From Gelidibacter gilvus (lineage in GTDB: Bacteria; Bacteroidota; Bacteroidia; Flavobacteriales; Flavobacteriaceae), in NCBI RefSeq assembly GCF_004115975.1, contig NZ_SDDZ01000020.1, positions 1 through 58,869 of the forward strand: 58,869 nucleotides of DNA, read 5' to 3'. Below, piece after piece: positions 1 to 8,100 of the stretch; positions within the stretch are counted from its first letter, which is position 1, and every line of letters starts with the position of its first letter. Position numbers and translations under genes: made by a program. The notes beneath the pieces were generated by a model. The model was not told the origin of the DNA and made no database searches. It worked only from the letters and a program-made list of their open reading frames with translations.

Positions 1-66
1 TGTCAATCCAATATGTTAATGAACTTGTTTCTATTTCTCTCGGCGAACTCAATCGCTAAGCGGGTG

Positions 67-98
67 CAAATATACAACCCTTTTTCGGTTCTGCAAAA
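67..98 (-). promoter_or_regulatory. Tandem promoter P1 reading out of the left edge
   Basis: On the minus strand TTTTG (plus 94-98) and TATATTTG (plus 67-74) lie 19 bases apart, which matches the Bacteroidota primary sigma consensus TTTG-N19-TAnnTTTG. It is the most downstream of three similar promoters facing the same way. The target lies outside the window; tandem strong promoters of this kind usually serve rRNA operons, which is an inference here. Confidence 0.75.
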
Positions 99-203
99 TG
101 TTTTGAGGTTTTTTTGAAAGTTTTTTTCACACTTTAAATCGACCACATAAAACACCTTTTCAATGAACCCATCCGCAGTTAACGTTGCCGTTTTTTGCGG
201 CTG

Positions 204-234
204 CAAACATACAACCTTTTTTAGATCCGCAAAA
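204..234 (-). promoter_or_regulatory. Tandem promoter P2 reading out of the left edge
   Basis: The minus strand carries TTTTG (plus 230-234), an 18-base spacer and TATGTTTG (plus 204-211). The flanks resemble P1: a GGTTG run precedes the -7 box and GCA follows it. It lies about 137 bases upstream of P1 in the direction of transcription. Confidence 0.7.
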
Positions 235-327
235 CTTTTTGTCTAAAAAATTTCGCTTTCTTTTCTTAAGGATGTAAATGAACTTTTTTCCGTTCCCTCG
301 GGCCCTAAGACCCTCGTTTGCGGGGTG

Positions 328-361
328 CAAATATACAACCCTTTTTCCTTTACCCGCAAAA
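328..361 (-). promoter_or_regulatory. Tandem promoter P3 reading out of the left edge
   Basis: The minus strand carries TTTTG (plus 357-361), a 21-base spacer and TATATTTG (plus 328-335), again with GGGTTG before the -7 box and GCACCC after it as in P1. It is about 124 bases behind P2. The spacer is longer than the 19-base optimum, so this may be the weakest of the three. Confidence 0.6.
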
Positions 362-399
362 TTAAATCGCTCTTTTTTTAAACTATTTTTCTCCAAGCT

Positions 400-560
400 G
401 GAAATGAACGCCTTAGGCGGACGAAAATCGGGCTGCCAGTTATGCGAGTGGCGTGGGGAGGGCGCGGGTTGCCCGTGGGACGCCTGCCGGGGCGCTCCGG
501 TGGACCTGCTGGAGACCGCAGAGTTTGTGGCGAGAGGGAGCTCTAGCCTGACAAATGTGC
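400..560. other. GC-rich hairpin-rich stretch, possible structured RNA
   Basis: About 150 bases are far richer in G and C than the AT-rich surroundings. Visible pairings include GGCGT (450-454) with ACGCC (480-484) enclosing GGGC (460-463) with GCCC (471-474), and CCGG (487-490) with CCGG (497-500). Both strands are open in some frame, but the translations are rich in Arg, Pro, Ser and Gly, resemble no family I know and look like by-products of GC content. It sits directly behind three stable-RNA-type promoters. It could be a non-coding RNA, a leader of the neighbouring operon or a remnant; I do not recognise it. Confidence 0.4.
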
Positions 561-736
561 CAACCAATCGGTCAAACAAAACAGATTGTTGCTCTTATAT
601 AATAGGTGTCATACCTTACTTATGTAGTTACTTATAATACTCATATATATAATGAGGAAGCAAATCATCTTTTACTTCAACCTCCCCTGCTCTTCTCATT
701 GTTTTATTGAGGATATTATTTATACCTATATATATA

Positions 737-767
737 TTGTATGAAAGTATTTTACATCTTATCTTTG
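737..767 (+). promoter_or_regulatory. Promoter of thrS
   Basis: TTG (737-739), a 20-base spacer and TATCTTTG (760-767) fit the Bacteroidota consensus. Transcription would start near 772, leaving a leader of about 20 bases before the thrS ATG at 794, too short for a T-box or other attenuator. The sequence between 600 and 736 is AT-rich and holds nothing I recognise. Confidence 0.65.
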
Positions 768-793
768 TCATCCTAAATTAGCAAGACAGATAT

Positions 794-2746
794 ATGATTG
801 ATATAACGCTACCAGACGGAAGTGTAAAACCGTTTGAGAATAATGCAACACCAATGGATGTTGCCAAAAGTATAAGTGAAGGGTTGGCCAGAAACGTCAT
901 TTCTGCAAGTTTCAATGGCACAACTGTGGAAACGCACACCCCATTGACCACAGATGGCGCATTGGTATTGTACACCTGGAATGACAAAGAAGGCAAGAAA
1001 GCATTTTGGCATTCTTCTGCCCACGTTTTGGCGCAGGCACTTGAAGAATTATATCCTGGCGTCAAACTTTCTATTGGTCCGGCTATTGAAAACGGATTCT
1101 ACTATGATGTGGATTTAGGGGAACAAACAATTTCTGATAAAGACTTTAAGACTATTGAAGATAAGATGTTGGAGATTGCCAGAGGAAAATACGACTTTAG
1201 CCTGCGGTCAGTTTCAAAAACTGATGCCCTATCCCTATACAAGTCTCAAGACAATGAATACAAAGTAGAGCTGATTGAAAATTTAGAGGATGGCACGATT
1301 ACTTTTTGTGATCACTCGACCTTTACTGATTTATGTAGAGGTGGGCATATCCCGAATACGTCCATTATAAAAGCGGTTAAAATAATGTCGGTTGCCGGAG
1401 CCTACTGGAGAGGTGATGAGAACAATAAGCAATTGACGCGTGTTTATGGAATTTCATTTCCAAAACAGAAAGAACTGACCGAATACCTTCACTTACTTGA
1501 AGAGGCGAAAAAACGCGATCATAGAAAACTGGGCAGGGAATTGGAATTGTTTACCTTTTCAGCTAAAGTAGGCCAAGGTTTACCTTTATGGTTACCAAAA
1601 GGCGCCGCTTTGCGTGAACGTCTGGAAGATTTTTTGAAGAAAGCACAAAAGAAAGCTGGATATCAGATGGTGGTCACACCTCATATTGGACAGAAAGAAC
1701 TCTATGTGACTTCTGGACATTATGAAAAATACGGTGCTGATAGCTTTCAACCCATTCTCACCCCTAACGAAGGTGAAGAATTTTTATTAAAACCAATGAA
1801 TTGCCCTCACCACTGTGAGATTTATAATGCCAAGCCATTTTCATACAAAGAGCTTCCTATACGTTATGCGGAGTTTGGAACGGTTTATCGTTATGAACAG
1901 AGTGGCGAACTTCACGGTTTGACGCGCGTAAGAGGTTTTACTCAAGATGATGCACATATCTTTTGTACGCCCGACCAATTGGATAAGGAGTTTAAAGATG
2001 TTATTGATTTGGTACTTTACGTATTTGGGTCTTTAGGATTTGAAAACTTTAAGGCGCAAGTATCGTTAAGAGACCCTAATACACCTGAGAAATATATAGG
2101 TAGTGATGCAAACTGGGAGAAAGCCGAAGCTGCCATCCTTAATGCAGCCATAGATAAAGGTTTGGATTATGTCGTAGAAACTGGCGAAGCCGCCTTTTAC
2201 GGTCCGAAATTGGATTTTATGGTAAAAGATGCTTTGGGAAGAAACTGGCAACTAGGGACCATTCAAGTAGACTATAATTTACCTGAACGATTTGACCTTA
2301 CCTATAAAGGGAGTGATAATGAGTTGCACAGACCTGTTATGATCCACCGTGCTCCTTTTGGAAGCATGGAACGTTTTGTGGCCATTTTGTTAGAGCATAC
2401 AGGCGGAAACTTCCCACTTTGGCTCATGCCAACTCAGGCCATAGTGTTGTCAATTAGTGAAAAATATGAAAAATACGCCGAAAAAGTTTTAAATGTGCTA
2501 GAAAATAACGAAATTCGCGCCCTCGCAGATAACAGAAATGAGACTATTGGCAAGAAGATTCGCGAAGCGGAAATGGCCAAAATCCCATATATGATTATCG
2601 TTGGTGAGCAAGAAGAGAGTAAAAACATGATTACCGTACGACAACATGGCGGAGAAGATTTAGGCATGATTAGTGCAATAGACTTCACGGAGGTTGTTGA
2701 AAAAGAAGTGAAAAAGACTTTAAAAACCTTTAAACAGAAAAAATAA
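794..2746 (+). CDS. thrS: Threonine--tRNA ligase
   Basis: This cytoplasmic class II synthetase charges tRNA-Thr. The 650-residue length is normal. Order of parts: an N-terminal TGS domain (residues 1-60), the editing domain ([10 protein letters not shown] near 75 and CRGGH near 190), the catalytic core, and the C-terminal anticodon-binding domain (from about 545). The three zinc ligands expected from the E. coli enzyme are present: Cys in [10 protein letters not shown], His in the QDDAHIFC motif and His in [10 protein letters not shown]. The start is the first ATG after the promoter; there is no Shine-Dalgarno, as is normal for this group. The infC-rpmI-rplT genes follow in the same direction with no obvious terminator between. 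Confidence 0.98.
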   Translation: MIDITLPDGSVKPFENNATPMDVAKSISEGLARNVISASFNGTTVETHTPLTTDGALVLYTWNDKEGKKAFWHSSAHVLAQALEELYPGVKLSIGPAIENGFYYDVDLGEQTISDKDFKTIEDKMLEIARGKYDFSLRSVSKTDALSLYKSQDNEYKVELIENLEDGTITFCDHSTFTDLCRGGHIPNTSIIKAVKIMSVAGAYWRGDENNKQLTRVYGISFPKQKELTEYLHLLEEAKKRDHRKLGRELELFTFSAKVGQGLPLWLPKGAALRERLEDFLKKAQKKAGYQMVVTPHIGQKELYVTSGHYEKYGADSFQPILTPNEGEEFLLKPMNCPHHCEIYNAKPFSYKELPIRYAEFGTVYRYEQSGELHGLTRVRGFTQDDAHIFCTPDQLDKEFKDVIDLVLYVFGSLGFENFKAQVSLRDPNTPEKYIGSDANWEKAEAAILNAAIDKGLDYVVETGEAAFYGPKLDFMVKDALGRNWQLGTIQVDYNLPERFDLTYKGSDNELHRPVMIHRAPFGSMERFVAILLEHTGGNFPLWLMPTQAIVLSISEKYEKYAEKVLNVLENNEIRALADNRNETIGKKIREAEMAKIPYMIIVGEQEESKNMITVRQHGGEDLGMISAIDFTEVVEKEVKKTLKTFKQKK

Positions 2747-2770
2747 GTTTAACTAAAAAATATATAAGCC

Positions 2771-3322
2771 ATAGCAATTCGTAGAAACAGAGGTAGCTTC
2801 AAAAGAACTGAAAAAGAGGAGCAACATAAAATTAACAGAAGCATTAGAGCCGAGAACGTAAGACTTGTAGGAGATAATGTTGAGACTGGGGTTTACACCA
2901 CTAAACAAGCTTTAGCGATTGCTGAAGAACAGGGTGTAGATTTGGTTGAGATATCGCCAAAAGCTGATCCGCCCGTTTGTAAGGTGATGGATTACAAGAA
3001 GTTTCTTTATGAGCAAAAGAAGCGCGACAAGTCATTGAAGTCTAAAGCGACCAAAGTCATTGTTAAAGAAATCCGTTTTGGTCCTCAAACAGATGATCAC
3101 GATTACGAATTCAAAAAGAAGCACGCAGAGAAGTTTCTAAAGGAAGGTGCAAAACTAAAAGCTTTTGTGTTTTTCAAAGGACGTTCTATTGTGTTTAAGG
3201 AACAAGGGCAAATATTATTATTGAAATTAGCCCAAGACCTTGAAGAATATGGTAAAGTTGAACAAATGCCAAGACTTGAAGGAAAGCGTATGACGATGTT
3301 CATCGCACCTAAAAAGAAGTAG
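2771..3322 (+). CDS. infC: Translation initiation factor IF-3 with AUA (or AUU) start
   Basis: IF-3 binds the 30S subunit and checks start-codon pairing. The translated product (183 residues) has the N-terminal domain ([28 protein letters not shown]), the linker around [15 protein letters not shown] and the C-terminal domain ([20 protein letters not shown]). An in-frame TAA lies at 2765-2767 and the first in-frame ATG/GTG/TTG is at 2942, which would delete the N-terminal domain. The only sensible starts are AUA at 2771, aligned with the usual Met-Ala-Ile-Arg-Arg, or AUU at 2777. In E. coli infC uses AUU, and IF-3 discriminates against it to regulate itself; a rare start here suggests the same control. 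It lies 24 bases after thrS. Confidence 0.93.
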   Translation: MAIRRNRGSFKRTEKEEQHKINRSIRAENVRLVGDNVETGVYTTKQALAIAEEQGVDLVEISPKADPPVCKVMDYKKFLYEQKKRDKSLKSKATKVIVKEIRFGPQTDDHDYEFKKKHAEKFLKEGAKLKAFVFFKGRSIVFKEQGQILLLKLAQDLEEYGKVEQMPRLEGKRMTMFIAPKKK

Positions 3323-3324
3323 CT

Positions 3325-3387
3325 TCGACAAGCTCAGCTGCCGAATCGACAAGCTTAGCTGCCGAATCGACAGGTTCAGCTACCAAG
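3325..3387. repeat. Three 21-bp tandem repeats between infC and rpmI
   Basis: Copies at 3325-3345, 3346-3366 and 3367-3387 follow the pattern TCGACAAGCTYAGCTGCCGAA; the third has diverged (CAGG, TACC, AAG). They begin just after the infC stop codon. The core resembles a TCGACAAGCTCAG-type intergenic repeat that I recall from flavobacterial genomes. Each unit holds an imperfect AAGCT/AGCT inverted repeat, so the mRNA could fold here. Confidence 0.75.
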
Positions 3388-3478
3388 CTTAGCCACGGAG
3401 ATATAATGAGTAAATATCACGCCTTTGATAAGGTGTATGAAGATAATAAGCGAAAAGTAAATTAAAATTTAGGAGAAA

Positions 3479-3676
3479 ATGCCGAAAATGAAAACAGTAT
3501 CTAGTGCTAAGAAACGTTTTAAAGTAACGGGCACTGGGAAGATTAAAAGAAAGCACGCTTTTAAGAGTCATATCTTGACAAAAAAATCTAAAAAGCGTAA
3601 GAAAGCCTTGACTAAATGGACGTTAGTTCACGAGGCCGATATGAATAATGTTAAAATCATGTTGCGTTTAAAGTAA
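3479..3676 (+). CDS. rpmI: Large ribosomal subunit protein bL35
   Basis: This small basic protein of the 50S subunit has 65 residues, the usual length. The family signature is complete: [20 protein letters not shown], then [19 protein letters not shown]. It starts at an ATG preceded by AGGAGAA six bases upstream, one of the few Shine-Dalgarno-like sequences in the window. It sits between infC and rplT in the order seen in most bacteria and is probably co-transcribed with them; the 156-base gap before it carries the tandem repeats. Confidence 0.97.
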   Translation: MPKMKTVSSAKKRFKVTGTGKIKRKHAFKSHILTKKSKKRKKALTKWTLVHEADMNNVKIMLRLK

Positions 3677-3682
3677 CACGAG

Positions 3683-3696
3683 TTTAACCGGTTAAA
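3683..3696. promoter_or_regulatory. Perfect 14-bp palindrome in the rpmI-rplT gap
   Basis: TTTAACCGGTTAAA is perfectly self-complementary and lies seven bases after the rpmI stop, 129 bases before rplT. It may act as an RNA hairpin in the rplT leader. L20 represses its own operon by binding leader RNA in E. coli and Bacillus; whether this element takes part is unknown. Confidence 0.35.
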
Positions 3697-3824
3697 ACAA
3701 ATATATAAACCCTGGAGTTAGGCTCAAACGATTAACGAGTGCAGATTGATGATTTTTGATTTGCAGAGTTAATAGGACAAAGTGTCAGTATAACAGACCG
3801 CCTACTACAAAAAACAATTAAGAA

Positions 3825-4172
3825 ATGCCAAGATCAGTAAATTCAGTAGCAAAAAGAGCCAGAAGAAAAAAGGTTCTTAAACAAGCAAAAGGATACTTTG
3901 GAAGACGTAAAAACGTTTGGACAGTAGCCAAAAACGCGGTTGACAAAGCGATGTTATATTCGTACAGAGACCGTAGGGTAAAGAAAAGAAATTTCCGCTC
4001 ATTATGGATTACGCGTATTAACGCAGCAGCCAGAATTCACGGAATGTCTTATTCAAAATTCATGGGAGGAATCAAAGCTAACAACATCGAATTGAACCGT
4101 AAGGTCCTTGCCGATTTAGCAATGAACCATCCAGATGCTTTTGAAGCCATTGCCCAAAAGATAAAAAAATAG
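3825..4172 (+). CDS. rplT: Large ribosomal subunit protein bL20
   Basis: L20 is an early 23S rRNA-binding protein needed for 50S assembly. The 115 residues include the basic N-terminal tail ([20 protein letters not shown]), the [10 protein letters not shown] segment, [20 protein letters not shown] and the compact C-terminal domain ([26 protein letters not shown]). Length and order are normal. It is the last gene of the thrS-infC-rpmI-rplT cluster and a strong terminator follows 36 bases after the stop. Confidence 0.98.
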   Translation: MPRSVNSVAKRARRKKVLKQAKGYFGRRKNVWTVAKNAVDKAMLYSYRDRRVKKRNFRSLWITRINAAARIHGMSYSKFMGGIKANNIELNRKVLADLAMNHPDAFEAIAQKIKK

Positions 4173-4207
4173 GCGTTTCGCCAAAATAACAAACACATTT
4201 CGCTTAT

Positions 4208-4244
4208 AAAAAATCCGATTCTTAATTGAATCGGATTTTTTTTT
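4208..4244. terminator. Terminator after rplT
   Basis: AAATCCGATTC (4211-4221) pairs perfectly with GAATCGGATTT (4228-4238) across a 6-base loop and is followed by a run of T. An A run on the other side makes it usable from either direction, but the nearest minus-strand gene ends at 4522. Confidence 0.9.
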
Positions 4245-4521
4245 GACCATGGACAAAAACCGTGTTTGTATATCGAAGAGGAGATTTAGAAACCATCCAG
4301 GAGTTATGACCTGTTTAATGAAAGACGGTTGATAGGGTTTCCTTGTGATATTTTATAATACTTCTTAAACGGTTCTATAAAGCGTTGTAATGGCACCAGA
4401 CGAAAGCTTATCGATTTAAATACAATCCCTGTATTATTTCAAACGATGCGAAATTATCCTACGTACATCCACTTCCTACATCTTTCCGGTTTTTAAGTGT
4501 GAAAGAAAAAGCTTGCAAAGT
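4245..4521. other. Intergenic gap, nothing recognised
   Basis: This gap of about 280 bases lies between the rplT terminator and the 3' end of the acetyltransferase gene. I see no open frame with family resemblance, no RNA gene and no clear hairpin. Confidence 0.6.
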
Positions 4522-5043
4522 TTATTGTAGCCAGTTGTTCTTTTCAATGCTATATCGTCTAACCATACAACGACGTTCTTCATTAAAAAACTCCCTCACA
4601 GGGGCCATCAATTTTTCCAAGATTTTCACCGAACCAATATTGTGCGTGTTGACATCGGCTGCGACCTTTTCAGCATTTATCGTGTTAAAGTAATGATCTA
4701 TCATTCCTCGTGCAATTTCTGTCCCGTATCCTTTTCCCCAAGAATTAAATCTAAAACGATAGCCAAACTCTATATCAGTTTCATCATTAGTTAAAAACAG
4801 ACAGAGGCCAATCATCTCAGGATTTGCTTTTTCAAAGATGCCACAGGTATACTTTTCTCGATGTAAATCACTCCGTTCCAGATTCAGATTCTCATGGAAT
4901 TTATCTAATATCTGAGTTTCAGAAAATCTCGATTGGGGAATTGGATCTATGATTTTTGGATCAGAAAGCAATTCAATAAAGTTGTTTTTGTCTTTACTTT
5001 CTAGACTCCTAACCACTAACCTTTTGGTTTCGAACACTTTCAT
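4522..5043 (-). CDS. GNAT family N-acetyltransferase (RimJ/RimL-like)
   Basis: It has 173 residues and the layout of a single-domain GNAT enzyme, which moves acetyl from acetyl-CoA to an amino group. It opens with FETKRLVVRSL, typical of the RimJ/RimL subgroup. The acetyl-CoA-binding motif A is seen in FNSWGKGYGTEIARGM (about residues 104-120), and NTHNIGSVKILEKL (about 137-150) matches the motif B helix. The substrate cannot be told from sequence; the subgroup includes ribosomal protein and antibiotic acetylases. It lies 32 bases after the cyclase gene on the same strand and could be the last gene of that unit. Confidence 0.85.
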   Translation of the reverse strand: MKVFETKRLVVRSLESKDKNNFIELLSDPKIIDPIPQSRFSETQILDKFHENLNLERSDLHREKYTCGIFEKANPEMIGLCLFLTNDETDIEFGYRFRFNSWGKGYGTEIARGMIDHYFNTINAEKVAADVNTHNIGSVKILEKLMAPVREFFNEERRCMVRRYSIEKNNWLQ

Positions 5044-5075
5044 TTTCCTGATTGACTTTCTATAAATTCTTAAAA

Positions 5076-6152
5076 CTATCTTTTATGGATCGCATAAATT
5101 TTTAGTTCCTCTGTTTTACCTTCCAACAATTCATCTCCCAAAGAAATCGCTTCGTATTTATTGGCCAGATTGAGCTTTTGAAATAAATCATCGGAGATGA
5201 GCAAGGATTCATTATACTCGTTACATTTCTCCTGAATTCGCGAGGTGGAATTGATCACATCACCATGATAGGCCAATTCCTTTTTTACGGTGCCAACTTC
5301 AGCAATAATGATTTTACCAGTATGTAAACCGGCCTTAAATTCTGGCTGAATTCCATATTTTTTTTGATAGTATTTGGAATGTCTCTTTAACTTTCTTTCG
5401 AAATCAAAGAACAGATCAATGCAGTTCAATCCCCTTATTCCTCTTTTGGGAGTCCAGCTCAATACCGCTTCATCACCAACATATTGATAAATTTCAGCAT
5501 CGTATTTATTGATGATCTTATTGAGATAAAAAAAGCAATCCTGAATAAGCTGACTGTATCTTAAATGCCCCAATTCTTCAGCATGCGTTGTGGAAGATTT
5601 TAAATCCAAAAACATGAAGATCCTGTCTACTTCACGTGGATTCTTATATCTGCCAATAAGCATTTTAAAGATGATACCCTTTCCAAACTTATCATTGGCC
5701 AGTCGTATAAATGAGAACAGTAACGAACATATAATAAAATAAGCGGTGACCATCCAAAATATTTTGTTGGAAATCCACCATCCCCTGTGATTCGGAAAAT
5801 CGACATTTAGATAATCTTCGGCCAAAAAGGCCATAACACTTAGAGAGAAAATTAGAAATATCAGGTATATAAGCGATTTGATAAGAAGGATGAGGCCCAA
5901 GTTCAAGGCTTTGGATAGAAATTTATCAAAAACATATTCTACAATCGTATAGACAATGGCGACCATTAGTCCTAAAACGACCCCAAATAAAAGGTATTCA
6001 GAAACAGGATAAACTTTACTCGCCTGTACGGCGTCGACTTGCTCCTGCTCTCTTCCCAAATATCGAATGAGAATAAAAAAACAAAAGGCAAAAGACCAAT
6101 ATAAAACCGAAGAAACGAATAGTTTAAAAAATTGTTTAATATAATATAGCAT
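5076..6152 (-). CDS. Membrane-bound class III adenylate/guanylate cyclase
   Basis: Of its 358 residues the first 150 or so hold four hydrophobic segments (about 10-28, 50-70, 85-107 and 130-150), and the rest is a class III cyclase domain facing the cytoplasm. Catalytic features are intact: the first metal Asp in FMFLDLKSSTT, the second in YVGDEAVLSW, GLHTGKIIIAEVG, and the Asn/Arg transition-state pair in HGDVINSTSRIQ. It should make cAMP (or less likely cGMP). The membrane part is like that of many uncharacterised Bacteroidota cyclases and has no recognised ligand-binding domain. The EF-hand gene ends 17 bases upstream, so the two are probably co-transcribed. Confidence 0.9.
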   Translation of the reverse strand: MLYYIKQFFKLFVSSVLYWSFAFCFFILIRYLGREQEQVDAVQASKVYPVSEYLLFGVVLGLMVAIVYTIVEYVFDKFLSKALNLGLILLIKSLIYLIFLIFSLSVMAFLAEDYLNVDFPNHRGWWISNKIFWMVTAYFIICSLLFSFIRLANDKFGKGIIFKMLIGRYKNPREVDRIFMFLDLKSSTTHAEELGHLRYSQLIQDCFFYLNKIINKYDAEIYQYVGDEAVLSWTPKRGIRGLNCIDLFFDFERKLKRHSKYYQKKYGIQPEFKAGLHTGKIIIAEVGTVKKELAYHGDVINSTSRIQEKCNEYNESLLISDDLFQKLNLANKYEAISLGDELLEGKTEELKIYAIHKR

Positions 6153-6169
6153 CCACGGGAAGGTTAGTG

Positions 6170-6460
6170 TTATTCTTTAATTTCATCAATAGCTGCTTTA
6201 AACTCGTTCCAATCGACCAATCCATCGCCATCCTTATCGTAACCATCAATAAGCTTATTGGTCACCAAACCCCTTATGAGTCCGCTGATTTCTGCTTTTT
6301 TAAGAAGATCGGCGATTTCTTTTTTGGAGAGCTTGCCATCTTTATCGTTATCAAAAAACGCAAAAGCTTGTTCAGGGGAATTAAAACTGTTGGAGATAAG
6401 GATTTGAATTTTATTCAGAATAGTTTCTTTAGTGGACATAACTTGAGATTTTATTTGCAC
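6170..6460 (-). CDS. Small EF-hand calcium-binding protein
   Basis: It has at most 96 residues; Met-8 (6439) is an equally good start. Two canonical 12-residue EF-hand loops are seen: DNDKDGKLSKKE (37-48) and DKDGDGLVDWNE (75-86), each with acidic positions 1, 3, 5 and a final Glu, so both should bind Ca2+. There is no signal peptide or membrane segment, so it is predicted to be cytoplasmic, unlike most bacterial EF-hand proteins, which are exported. It is the gene directly before the cyclase, 17 bases away, which suggests a calmodulin-like sensor role. That link is inference. Confidence 0.88.
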   Translation of the reverse strand: MQIKSQVMSTKETILNKIQILISNSFNSPEQAFAFFDNDKDGKLSKKEIADLLKKAEISGLIRGLVTNKLIDGYDKDGDGLVDWNEFKAAIDEIKE

Positions 6461-6635
6461 CTAAAAATAAGAAATATTACGGTTCTATAAGTGCTCATTT
6501 GACAACAAAAGGCGCTGCACGTGTGAGAATTTATTAGAGCATGATCGAAGGAAGATGCATTAATTAGCCAGTCTTCGCGGTAAATCTGTAATAGTTAAGC
6601 CCTGGTTTCACTTTGGAGTTTCTGGATAAAAGATC

Positions 6636-6661
6636 AAAAACGACAGGTTTAGATCCCTGTC
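6636..6661 (-). terminator. Terminator after the secreted conserved protein gene
   Basis: Read on the minus strand, GACAGG and CCTGTC (plus 6642-6647 and 6656-6661) form a short stem followed by a T run (plus A at 6636-6640). It lies 29 bases beyond the stop codon at 6690. Confidence 0.6.
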
Positions 6662-6689
6662 TTAGAAGGAATTTATCTGCAACTTGCTG

Positions 6690-7949
6690 TTAAGTCTTCT
6701 GTTTTTTCTTTTTTGCGGCAGGAAACAAGACATTATTTAAGATCAAACGGTATCCTGGAGAGGTAGGATGCAGTTCCAACTCTGTTTTTGGATCGCCCAC
6801 TTTATGGGTGTAATCTTCAGGATCATGGCCTCCATAAAATGTAAAAAAGCCTTTTCCTTTGATCCCATGGATATATTTTGCTTCACCATTTGTTTTATTT
6901 TCACCCATAATGAGCACGTTCGATTTGATTTCTTCTCTAGTGAATGATGTGGTCTGTCCCATAAATCCTTTTACTAAAGCTGTATGATTTTGGCATAGCA
7001 TGGTAGGAATAGGATCCCATTTTGCAGAAAAATCCATGAGGGTGAAATAATCCGTCAACATCGGAATTTGACGTTTAGAGGTCATATCAATGGATGAAAA
7101 CTCGTAGATATTTGGATTTCTTTCTAAAATAAAATCCTTAAACGCGAAGGTTTTACTATAATCAATCTTACTTTGGTAGTTGGGATCACTGGCATCACCA
7201 TCAAACATTGGTTCACAGATATCCACACCTTCTGCCGCCAAGGCAATATCAAAACTATCGGTAGCGCTGCACATGGCAAACATAAATCCGCCACCAACCA
7301 CATAATCACGAATCTTTAAGGCAACCGCTAACTTTTGTTCAGATACCTTTGCGTATCCCAACTTGGCTGCTAATGCTTCAGCTTGCATTTTTTCTTCAAT
7401 GTACCAGGCTGCAGATTTATAGGTTCTGTAAAACTTGCCGTACTGTCCCGTAAAATCTTCGTGGTGGAGATGTAACCAATCGTAAAGCACAAGGCCATCG
7501 CCCAATACTTCTTCGTCATAAATGGTTTCATAAGGAATTTCAGCATAAGTCAATACTAAGGTAACGGCATCATCCCAAGGTGGGTTACTTTTGGGAGAAT
7601 AGACTGCTATTTTAGGTGCTTTTTCAAGTACTACCGATTCCATGTTCTGGGAGGGACTGTTGATGAACTCTAAAATTTCTTCGGTCTTGGCATCGGAAAT
7701 AACCTCAAAAGAAATCCCTCTGATTTGACATTCTCTCTGAATTTCTGCTACATCTGGTAACAAAAAGGAGCCCCCTCTATAATTGAGCAACCATTTTACC
7801 TTTAATTGCTTTTCGAGCGCCCAATAGGTCATTCCATAAGCTTTAAGATGGTTTTTTTGCCCTTCAGCATCCATAGGAATAAGAATGTAAGAAGCAAAAG
7901 ATTGCACACTTGCAAGAACAAAAAATAGAATAAGTGCTGCTTTTTTCAA
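6690..7949 (-). CDS. Secreted conserved Bacteroidota protein
   Basis: It has 419 residues with a clear signal peptide (MKKAALILFFVLASVQSFA). Close relatives in Flavobacteriia are, as I recall, often labelled asparagine synthetase B, but I see neither an N-terminal Cys glutaminase nor the SGGLDS pyrophosphatase motif, so the label is unsafe. Parts such as KIAVYSPKSNPPWDDAV, YDWLHLHHEDFTGQYGKFY and GGGFMFAMCSATDSFDIALAAEGVD suggest a Rossmann-like or glutamine-amidotransferase-like fold around residues 105-300, with a Cys in FAMCSATD. It is predicted to act in the periplasm. A terminator follows and it looks monocistronic. Function unknown. Confidence 0.7.
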   Translation of the reverse strand: MKKAALILFFVLASVQSFASYILIPMDAEGQKNHLKAYGMTYWALEKQLKVKWLLNYRGGSFLLPDVAEIQRECQIRGISFEVISDAKTEEILEFINSPSQNMESVVLEKAPKIAVYSPKSNPPWDDAVTLVLTYAEIPYETIYDEEVLGDGLVLYDWLHLHHEDFTGQYGKFYRTYKSAAWYIEEKMQAEALAAKLGYAKVSEQKLAVALKIRDYVVGGGFMFAMCSATDSFDIALAAEGVDICEPMFDGDASDPNYQSKIDYSKTFAFKDFILERNPNIYEFSSIDMTSKRQIPMLTDYFTLMDFSAKWDPIPTMLCQNHTALVKGFMGQTTSFTREEIKSNVLIMGENKTNGEAKYIHGIKGKGFFTFYGGHDPEDYTHKVGDPKTELELHPTSPGYRLILNNVLFPAAKKKKQKT

Positions 7950-8100
7950 AATAACTTGGGGTTATATTAGGATGTAAAGGCTATTGATTACTGATGACTT
8001 AATGCACTTCTATTTTATGGAAGTATATTCATCAATGGAAAGATAAACAAAAATTAGGCGTCCCTAAAATGCTTTAAGAAAATATTGAATAATTCTGTTT

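Noticed and set aside
160-579. Open frame on the minus strand through the GC-rich block (139 codons)
   Set aside because: Its composition (Arg, Pro, Ser, Ala) follows from GC content, it spans two promoters and shows no family resemblance.
6690-7949. True asparagine synthetase (glutamine-hydrolysing)
   Set aside because: The protein is exported and lacks both diagnostic motifs.
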